Assembly (NCBI GenBank): GCA_937982495.1
Contig: CALJLX010000625.1
Span: forward strand, 1 to 11,233
Source: an uncultured Desulfuromonas sp.
GTDB lineage: Bacteria > Desulfobacterota > Desulfuromonadia > Desulfuromonadales > Trichloromonadaceae
DNA: 11,233 nucleotides
Direction: 5' to 3'
Shown here: positions 6,318 through 11,233 of the stretch, in pieces
Layout: the number at the start of each line of letters is the position of its first letter
Position numbering within the stretch: the stretch's first letter is position 1
Program-made: the position numbers and the translations under genes
The notes under the pieces: generated by a model
What the model was told of the DNA's origin: nothing
Database searches by the model: none
The model's input: only the letters and a program-made list of their open reading frames with translations

Positions 6318-6647
6318 TTACAGGGCTTTCTTGATCAGGTTTTCGAGCTGACTCTTGGGCGCAGCGCCGACCAGCTGATCGACGATCTTGCCGTCCTTGA
6401 AGAGTATCAGCGTGGGAATACCGCGCACGCCGTACTGACCGGGGGTGGCGGGGTTTTCATCGACGTTGAGCTTGGCGATTTTGACCTTGCCGTCGTACTC
6501 GCCGGCGAGGCCGTCGATGACCGGACCGATCGCTTTGCAGGGGGCGCACCAGGTGGCCCAGAAATCGACCAGAACCGGGGTCGAGGATTTGAGGACTTCG
6601 TTTTCGAAGCTGTCATCGGAAAGCTGAACGACCTTATCGCTGGCCAT
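6318..6647 (-). CDS. trxA: Thioredoxin
   Basis: A 109-residue cytoplasmic thioredoxin, a general disulfide reductant kept reduced by thioredoxin reductase. The active site is WCAPC at 33-37 (Cys34, Cys37), preceded by VDFWAT. The cis-proline is Pro78 in RGIPTL, and GKIVDQLVGA gives the conserved late glycine region. WCAPC in place of the textbook WCGPC is a known variant. The start is ATG 6647-6645 with AAGGAG at 6656-6661, eight bases upstream. An earlier in-frame ATG at 6689 would add 14 polar residues unlike any thioredoxin N-terminus, so it is rejected. It is a single-gene unit with its own promoter and terminator, divergent from the SIS/heme operon. Confidence 0.97.
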   Translation of the reverse strand: MASDKVVQLSDDSFENEVLKSSTPVLVDFWATWCAPCKAIGPVIDGLAGEYDGKVKIAKLNVDENPATPGQYGVRGIPTLILFKDGKIVDQLVGAAPKSQLENLIKKAL

Positions 6648-6705
6648 GATGGAGTCTCCTTGCCGTGTGGTTTTAAGAATCGATTCCATTGATTCAACTT
6701 TCGCA

Positions 6706-6733
6706 ATGATAGAGCACCCCTTGAAAAAATCAA
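6706..6733 (-). promoter_or_regulatory. Probable trxA promoter
   Basis: Reading the minus strand, TTGATT (6733-6728, four of six) is followed after 16 bases by TATCAT (6711-6706, five of six). Initiation is expected near 6699, giving a leader of about 51 bases. The -35 lies within an inverted repeat, CCTTGA / TCAAGG (6719-6724 and 6730-6735, five-base centre). Confidence 0.65.
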
Positions 6734-6767
6734 GGAGTTATTTGGCTTTCGTCCCGCCCCCCGAACC

Positions 6768-6796
6768 TTGACAGGCGTTTTTGGGGCACCTATCAT
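6768..6796 (+). promoter_or_regulatory. Sigma-70-type promoter of the SIS/heme operon
   Basis: A perfect TTGACA at 6768-6773, a 17-base spacer, and TATCAT at 6791-6796 (five of six). Initiation is expected near 6803, leaving a short leader of about 23 bases that contains a GGAG site at 6817-6820 before the ATG at 6826. This is one of the best promoter matches in the window. Confidence 0.82.
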
Positions 6797-6825
6797 GCCG
6801 ATGACTTGTAAGTGGCGGAGAGCGT

Positions 6826-7401
6826 ATGAAGCAGTCCAAGATTCATCTGGCGGTCAAGGAACAGACGGCGTTGCTCGGCGAATGCCTCGCCGGTCACGGC
6901 GAGGGCCTGGAACGCCTGGCCGGGGAGCTGGTGGCGGGTTTCAATCAGGGGGGGCGTCTGCTCTTGGCGGGTTCCGGCCCGCTCGGAACGGTGGCCGAAC
7001 TGGTCGCCGACCTCTTTCTTTATCGCCTGAGCTTCGAGCGCCCCTCTCTGCCGGCCCTGGCCCTGGGACGGGATCCTTCCCTGGCCGCCTGCATGCTCCG
7101 CGACGGTCAGGGGCGGGCGTACTTTTCCCGCCAGCTGCGGGCCCTGGCCGGCGGCAACGATCTGCTGCTGGTTCTGGCCGACGGCAGCCGGGATGAGGCG
7201 CTGCTCGACCTGCTGCCGCTGGCCCGACAGCTGGAGTGCAAGACGGCGCTGATCGTTCCCGAAGGGGCGCCCCTGGCGGGGGAGGAGGTCGATTTCCTCT
7301 TTGCGCTGAAGACCGCCGCCCCCACGCGCCTTCTGGAAATGGGCCTGTTCATGGGGCAGCTGCTGTGCGAACTGGTCGAAGGGGAACTCTTCGGCACATG
7401 A
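6826..7401 (+). CDS. SIS-domain protein, DiaA/GmhA-like, probably non-catalytic
   Basis: A 191-residue single-SIS protein. The layout follows GmhA/DiaA: an N-terminal helical hairpin (1-40), GGRLLLAGSGPLG at 42-54, ERPSLPALAL at 71-80 (near-identical to ERPSLPAIAL in DiaA as I remember it), NDLLLVLADGSRDE at 111-124 in place of GDVLLxISTxGNS, and TRLLEMGLFMGQLLCELVE at 167-185. The phosphosugar-binding Ser/Thr motifs (GNGGS, STSGNS) are degenerate. By ungapped alignment from memory, GmhA residues Glu65, Gln172 and His180 correspond here to Leu63, Leu169 and Gln178. Phosphoheptose isomerase activity is therefore unlikely; a structural or sensing role is possible but not shown. It is the first gene of the heme operon, its stop overlapping the next start (ATGA). 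Fold confident, role unknown. Confidence 0.85.
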   Translation: MKQSKIHLAVKEQTALLGECLAGHGEGLERLAGELVAGFNQGGRLLLAGSGPLGTVAELVADLFLYRLSFERPSLPALALGRDPSLAACMLRDGQGRAYFSRQLRALAGGNDLLLVLADGSRDEALLDLLPLARQLECKTALIVPEGAPLAGEEVDFLFALKTAAPTRLLEMGLFMGQLLCELVEGELFGT

Positions 7402-8096
7402 CGGCGGACCTGGAAGAAAAGACCGCGCCCGGCTTTTATCCCGTGCAGCTGAACCTTTCCGGACGGCTGTGCGTGGTCGTCGGCGGCGGCGCGGTCGGAC
7501 GGCGCAAGCTCGCCGGGCTGTCGCGGGCCGGAGCCCGGGTACGGGTGATCGACGCCGATCCCGCTTCCGTGCCGCCGACCGATAACACCCTGGAGTTCCT
7601 CCCCCGCCCCTATCGGGACGGGGATCTGGAGGGCGCCTTCCTGGCCTTTGCCGCCACCGCCGACCCGGCGGTGAACGCCGCCGTCGCCGCCGAGGCGCGG
7701 CGTCGGGGGATTCCCATCAACCGCGCCGATGACGCCGCCGCCTGCGATTTCCTCCTGCCGGCCAATCTCCGGCGGGGGGATCTGCTCTTCAGCGTCGCCA
7801 GCGGCGGCCGCAGCCCGGCCTTGGCCGCCATCCTGCGGGATCGGCTGGCCGAGCACTTTGGCCCCGAATGGGGAGCGGTCCTCGACATCGCCGCCGCGCT
7901 GCGCCGAAAGCGGTTGACACCTCTGGAAAAAACCAAATACAATCACGAGATTTTGCGCCGGCTTCTGGCCGCCGGGCTGGCCCAACGGGTCGCCGCCGGT
8001 GACGGGGCGGGGGTCGACGTCCTTCTCGCCACCCTGCCGGAGGGGGGCTGCACCCTCGCCGATCTCGGGATTCAACTGCCGAAAGGGATGCCATGA
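7398..8096 (+). CDS. Siroheme synthase, precorrin-2 dehydrogenase/ferrochelatase (Met8/CysG N-terminal type)
   Basis: A 232-residue protein that oxidises precorrin-2 to sirohydrochlorin with NAD+ and, in bifunctional members, inserts Fe2+ to give siroheme. It opens with FYPVQLNLSGRLCVVVGGG, the family's beta strand leading into the NAD-binding loop GGGAVGRRK at 29-37. NRADDAAACDFLLPA contains Asp111/Asp112, where the catalytic aspartate of CysG and Met8 lies, and SVASGGRSPALAAILR follows. There is no uroporphyrinogen methyltransferase domain, so that step must be encoded elsewhere. The C-terminal ~75 residues are a helical dimer/chelatase region. The start is ATG 7398, overlapping the SIS stop; its own stop overlaps the next start (ATGA). 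Its place with hemA and hemC fits a branch enzyme sharing the tetrapyrrole pool. Confidence 0.92.
   Translation: MTADLEEKTAPGFYPVQLNLSGRLCVVVGGGAVGRRKLAGLSRAGARVRVIDADPASVPPTDNTLEFLPRPYRDGDLEGAFLAFAATADPAVNAAVAAEARRRGIPINRADDAAACDFLLPANLRRGDLLFSVASGGRSPALAAILRDRLAEHFGPEWGAVLDIAAALRRKRLTPLEKTKYNHEILRRLLAAGLAQRVAAGDGAGVDVLLATLPEGGCTLADLGIQLPKGMP
7914..7943 (+). promoter_or_regulatory. Candidate internal promoter inside the siroheme synthase gene
   Basis: A perfect TTGACA (7914-7919), an 18-base spacer and TACAAT (7938-7943, five of six) lie in a locally A-rich patch of an otherwise GC-rich coding sequence. It lies about 150 bases upstream of the CcsA-like gene. It would give ccsA-hemA-hemC a transcript independent of the SIS and siroheme genes. 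It could be a chance product of the codons for Leu-Thr-Pro-Leu-Glu-Lys-Thr-Lys-Tyr-Asn. Confidence 0.5.
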
Positions 8097-8938
8097 GTGT
8101 CAACATCCTGTTGTTCAAAATAACCCTGCTCTTCTATTCCGTGGCGACCGTCCTCTACCTGGTCGATGTGGTCCGGCGGAAGGAAAAGGCCGGCAAAACC
8201 GGCAAGGCCGCCCGCTGGATCCTGATCGGCGGCTTCGCCCTGCATTGCGCCACCCTCCTTGCCCGCTATCTCGAAGCGGGCTACACCCCGGTGGCCAACC
8301 TGCACGAATCGCTTTCCTTTTTCGCCTGGACCCTGGTCGGGATCTTCCTCCTCTTCGACATCCGTTACCGCATGACCGTCCTCGGCGCCTTCAGCTGCCC
8401 GCTAGCGGTGATCCTCATGCTGGTCGGCTCCACCGCATCCAACACCGTCAAGGAACTCAACCCCGCCCTCGACAGCTGGTGGTTCCCGGTGCATGTGACG
8501 TTGGCCTTTCTCGGCAACGCCGTCTTCACCGTGGCCTTCGTCGCCGGGGTCATGTACCTGCTGCAGGAACGGATGCTGAAAAGCAAGAAGTTCAGCGCCC
8601 TCTACTATCGCCTGCCCTCCCTCGACGTCCTCGACAGCATCAATTACAAGTGCCTCTCTTTCGGCTTTCCCCTGATGACCATGGGCATCATCTCCGGCGC
8701 GGTCTGGGCCAATTCCGCCTGGGGCGGCTACTGGCGCTGGGACCCGAAAGAGACCTGGGCGCTGATCACCTGGTTCTTGTACGCCGCCCTGCTGCACGGT
8801 CGTCTGACCGTCGGCTGGCGCGGGCGGCGGGCGGCGATCTTCGCCATCCTCGGCTTTCTGTGCCTGCTCTTTACCTTCCTCGGCGTCAACCTGCTGCTTT
8901 CGGATCTGCACAGCTTCAAGGCCATGGAAGGACCTTAG
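8093..8938 (+). CDS. ccsA: CcsA-family cytochrome c assembly membrane protein (HemX-like)
   Basis: A 281-residue integral membrane protein with about eight hydrophobic segments (near 4-25, 42-60, 74-90, 96-113, 132-156, 189-205, 221-236, 248-270). The heme-handling tryptophan-rich (WWD) motif is complete: WGGYWRWDPKETW from Trp210 to Trp222. Flanking histidines His134 (FPVHVTLAF) and His273 (GVNLLLSDLHSF) match the conserved axial-ligand positions of CcsA/CcmC/CcmF proteins. Family role: with CcsB/ResB, moves heme across the membrane and attaches it to apocytochromes (system II). No ResB gene is in the window. A relative, HemX of Bacillus, sits beside hemA and affects HemA level, so that role is an alternative given the position immediately before hemA. 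ATG overlaps the siroheme stop, with AAAGGGA at 8082-8088 upstream. Confidence 0.9.
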   Translation: MSVNILLFKITLLFYSVATVLYLVDVVRRKEKAGKTGKAARWILIGGFALHCATLLARYLEAGYTPVANLHESLSFFAWTLVGIFLLFDIRYRMTVLGAFSCPLAVILMLVGSTASNTVKELNPALDSWWFPVHVTLAFLGNAVFTVAFVAGVMYLLQERMLKSKKFSALYYRLPSLDVLDSINYKCLSFGFPLMTMGIISGAVWANSAWGGYWRWDPKETWALITWFLYAALLHGRLTVGWRGRRAAIFAILGFLCLLFTFLGVNLLLSDLHSFKAMEGP

Positions 8939-8955
8939 GGAATACGGAATTCACC

Positions 8956-10254
8956 ATGATGAACATCATTGTCGTGGGGCTGAGTCACAAGACCGCCCCC
9001 GTGGAAATACGCGAACGGGTCGCTTTTTCGCCCACGGACATGGGTCGCCCCCTGCACGAGATGCGCGCCCTGCCGGCAGTGGTCGAGGCGATCATCGTCT
9101 CGACCTGCAACCGGGTCGAGCTCTACGCCGGCAGCCATGATGCCGAGGCCTGCGTCGGCCAGCTCAAGGCCTTCCTCGCCGCCTATCACGGGATTACCCC
9201 GGAGTTACTGGAGGAGCACCTCTACGATTACCAGGGGGAGGAGGCCATCCGCCACGTCTTCCGGGTCGCCTCCAGCCTCGACTCCATGGTCATCGGCGAG
9301 CCGCAGATCCTCGGGCAGATCAAGACCGCCTACGGCTACGCCACCGAGCACAAGACCGTCGGCTCGGTACTCAACCGCTTTCTGCACAAGGCCTTTTCCG
9401 TGGCCAAGCGGGTGCGCACCGAGACGGATATCGCCAGCAACGCGGTCTCCGTCTCTTTCGCCGCCGTCGAACTGGCGCGCAAGATCTTCGGCAGTCTCGA
9501 CGGCAAGAAGGTCATGCTCATCGGCGCCGGCGAGATGTGCGAGCTGGCGGCGCGGCATTTCCTCAACAATGGCGCCGCTTCGGTGATGGTCACCAACCGC
9601 ACCCTGGAGCGGGCGGTCAAGCTCGCCGAAGAGTTCCAGGGGCAGGCGGTCCCCTTCGAGGAATTTCCCCAGCACCTGCATCAGGTCGATATCGTTCTGA
9701 CCTCCACCGGCGCTCCCAATTTCATCCTCGGCCAGGAAAAGATGGAAGAGGTCATCCGCCAGCGCAAGAACAAGCCGATGTTCCTCATCGACATCGCCGT
9801 CCCCCGCGACATCGATCCCAAGGTCAACAAGATCGACAACATCTACCTTTACGATGTCGACGACCTGCAGGGGGTGGTGCAGGCCAACCTCAAGGAACGG
9901 CAGAAAGAGGCGAAGAAGGCCGAGGTCATCATCGACCAGGAGATCGGCCAGTTCAGCCGCTGGCTGGAGAATCGCGACGTGGTTCCGACCATCGTCGCCC
10001 TGCGCAAGAAGTTCGAGGACATCCGCCAGGGCGAACTGAGCAAAACCTTTTCCAATCTCAAGGATCTCGGCCCCAAGGAACGACAGGCGATCGAGGCTCT
10101 GACCGCCGCCATCGTCAACAAAATGCTGCACCCGCCGACCTCGGTCCTCAAGCGGAATCAGGAAACGGCCTCGGGGAGCGACTACGTCGATGCGGTGCGG
10201 ACCCTGTTCGATCTGGAAATCGCCCCGGAAGAAGACGACAGCGAAATCAGCTAA
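8956..10254 (+). CDS. hemA: Glutamyl-tRNA reductase
   Basis: A 432-residue enzyme that reduces Glu-tRNA(Glu) with NADPH to glutamate-1-semialdehyde, the committed step of C5-pathway tetrapyrrole synthesis. Motifs in order: GLSHKTAPVEIRE at 8-20; STCNRVELY with nucleophile Cys51; SLDSMVIGEPQILGQIK at 108-123; NADPH loop GAGEMC at 190-195; VTNRT at 212-216; and DIAVPRDIDP at 279-288. A long spinal helix from about 302 leads to the C-terminal dimerisation region ending VDAVRTLFDLE. The C-terminus is acidic. The reading frame is open far upstream, but the protein must start at ATG 8956 or the adjacent ATG 8959, where the family homology begins; the ribosome-binding site is weak (GGA at 8946-8948). 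The gap to ccsA is 17 bases. HemA proteins are commonly regulated by heme-dependent turnover; nothing here shows this directly. Confidence 0.97.
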   Translation: MMNIIVVGLSHKTAPVEIRERVAFSPTDMGRPLHEMRALPAVVEAIIVSTCNRVELYAGSHDAEACVGQLKAFLAAYHGITPELLEEHLYDYQGEEAIRHVFRVASSLDSMVIGEPQILGQIKTAYGYATEHKTVGSVLNRFLHKAFSVAKRVRTETDIASNAVSVSFAAVELARKIFGSLDGKKVMLIGAGEMCELAARHFLNNGAASVMVTNRTLERAVKLAEEFQGQAVPFEEFPQHLHQVDIVLTSTGAPNFILGQEKMEEVIRQRKNKPMFLIDIAVPRDIDPKVNKIDNIYLYDVDDLQGVVQANLKERQKEAKKAEVIIDQEIGQFSRWLENRDVVPTIVALRKKFEDIRQGELSKTFSNLKDLGPKERQAIEALTAAIVNKMLHPPTSVLKRNQETASGSDYVDAVRTLFDLEIAPEEDDSEIS

Positions 10255-10270
10255 GGAGATAGAGGCTTTC

Positions 10271-11233
10271 ATGAAAAAAAAGACACTGCGTATCGGTACT
10301 CGCGCCAGCCAGCTGGCCCTGTGGCAGGCCAACTGGGTCAAGTCCGAACTGGAGAAAAAATATCCCGGACTGGAAGTCACCCTGACCAAGATCAAGACGC
10401 AAGGGGATAAAATCCTCGACGTGCCGTTGGCGATGGTTGGCGGCAAGGGGCTCTTCGTCAAGGAGATCGAGGAGGCCATGCTGCGCGGCGAGATCGACAT
10501 CGCCGTGCATTCGATGAAGGACGTGCCGACCTTCTTCCCCGAAGGTCTGGCCCTGCGTTGCATCACCGAGCGGGAAGACCCTCGCGACATCGTCGTTTTG
10601 AGGCCCGGCTTCAAAAGCTTCCGCGACCTGCCGCAGGGGGCTCGCATCGGCACCTCGAGCCTGCGGCGCAAGGCGATGCTGCTGCATCTGCGCCCCGACT
10701 TCCAGATGGTCGATATTCGCGGCAATGTCGAAACCCGCATCCGCAAGCTGACCGAGGACAACCTCGACGCCGTGGTGCTGGCCGCCGCCGGCATGCACCG
10801 CCTCGGCTTCACCGGGCAGATCGGCGAATATCTGCCGACCGACGTGTCGCTACCGGCCATCGGCCAGGGGGCGCTGGGGATCGAATCGCGCATCGCCGAT
10901 GCCGAAGTCAACGCCCTCATCGACTTCTTCAATCACCCGGAAACCGCCGCCGCGGTCAAGGGCGAGCGAGCGGTGCTGCGCCGCCTCGAAGGCGGCTGCC
11001 AGGTGCCCATCGGCGCCTACGGCGAGGTCAAGGACGGCCGACTGACCCTGACCGGGCTGGTGGCCAGTATCGACGGCGCCAAATTCCTCAAGAAGACCGT
11101 GGTCTGCGCGCCGGAGGAGGCGGAAAAGGTCGGCATTTCCCTGGCCGACGACCTGATCATCCAGGGGGCGGGAAAGATTCTCAACGAAGTCTATAAGCAC
11201 GAGACCTTCAACGTCGACCGCGAGGACGTTTAA
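10271..11233 (+). CDS. hemC: Hydroxymethylbilane synthase (porphobilinogen deaminase)
   Basis: A 320-residue cytoplasmic enzyme that joins four porphobilinogen units into hydroxymethylbilane. Motifs: RIGTRASQLALWQA at 7-20, GGKGLFVKEIE at 57-67, and HSMKDVP with catalytic Asp84. The arginine-rich TSSLRRKAML (129-138) and RGNVETRIRKL (150-160) bind cofactor and substrate. LPAIGQGALGIE is at 194-205. Cys243 in LEGGCQVPIGAY carries the dipyrromethane cofactor. The start ATG follows hemA by 16 bases; AAGGAG at 10253-10258 overlaps the hemA stop and AGAGG at 10261-10265 is closer. TAA ends exactly at the last base of the window, so the downstream gene (often hemD/cobA in such operons) cannot be seen. 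Confidence 0.98.
   Translation: MKKKTLRIGTRASQLALWQANWVKSELEKKYPGLEVTLTKIKTQGDKILDVPLAMVGGKGLFVKEIEEAMLRGEIDIAVHSMKDVPTFFPEGLALRCITEREDPRDIVVLRPGFKSFRDLPQGARIGTSSLRRKAMLLHLRPDFQMVDIRGNVETRIRKLTEDNLDAVVLAAAGMHRLGFTGQIGEYLPTDVSLPAIGQGALGIESRIADAEVNALIDFFNHPETAAAVKGERAVLRRLEGGCQVPIGAYGEVKDGRLTLTGLVASIDGAKFLKKTVVCAPEEAEKVGISLADDLIIQGAGKILNEVYKHETFNVDREDV

Noticed and set aside
7999..8955. Upstream in-frame extension of the hemA reading frame by over 300 codons
   Set aside because: The extension lies out of frame over the siroheme and CcsA-like genes, is Arg/Pro-rich without family similarity, and glutamyl-tRNA reductase homology begins exactly at ATG 8956/8959.
9205..10932. 575-codon open frame on the minus strand spanning hemA and hemC
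   Set aside because: It runs across two unmistakable genes in antisense; its composition is a shadow of high-GC codons and no motif is seen.

Overview
The window is GC-rich, almost entirely coding, bacterial chromosomal DNA. Gene content and order point to a Gram-negative delta-type bacterium of the Desulfuromonadales/Geobacter kind. The main pointers are a siroheme-synthase / CcsA-type cytochrome c assembly / hemA / hemC cluster beside trxA, the WCAPC thioredoxin, and a DarP (YjgA) homologue. This placement is inferred from recognised protein families, not from a search. I see no mobile elements, phage genes, CRISPR, tRNA or rRNA, and no gene-free stretch longer than about 165 bases.

Layout. 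(1) 1-1527: the last codons of rsmE, then a zinc-ribbon / disordered acidic linker / RDD membrane protein, closed by a clear intrinsic terminator. (2) 1527-2362, minus strand: a two-gene unit of a 73-residue unknown protein and an ETHE1/glyoxalase-II-like metallo-beta-lactamase-fold hydrolase. (3) 2447-6289, plus strand: a consensus-like promoter followed by six abutting or overlapping genes, dapF, a HIT-family protein, a HAD pyrimidine-5'-nucleotidase-like phosphatase, nfo (endonuclease IV), dtd (D-aminoacyl-tRNA deacylase) and darP (50S assembly factor). (4) 6262-6733, minus strand: trxA, which shares a bidirectional hairpin terminator with darP. (5) 6768-11233, plus strand: a strong promoter, then an SIS-domain protein, a Met8/CysG-N-type siroheme synthase, a CcsA/HemX-like membrane protein, hemA and hemC, the last ending exactly at the window edge.

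How they work together. The last cluster makes tetrapyrrole from glutamyl-tRNA (HemA, then later HemC), diverts precorrin-2 to siroheme, and encodes a membrane protein of the family that handles heme for c-type cytochrome maturation. This fits an organism with heavy cytochrome demand. The dapF cluster joins one lysine/peptidoglycan enzyme to several 'house-cleaning' activities (nucleotide hydrolysis, abasic-site repair, removal of D-amino acids from tRNA, ribosome assembly), linked by ATGA and TGATG overlaps that imply translational coupling.

Most of the window is well-known housekeeping. The least explained parts are the SIS protein at the head of the heme operon, which appears to lack the catalytic residues of phosphoheptose isomerase; the zinc-ribbon/RDD protein with recurring aromatic-acidic motifs; the 73-residue protein fused by overlap to the MBL hydrolase; and a consensus-like promoter buried in the siroheme synthase gene. 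I found no convincing wholly new system.
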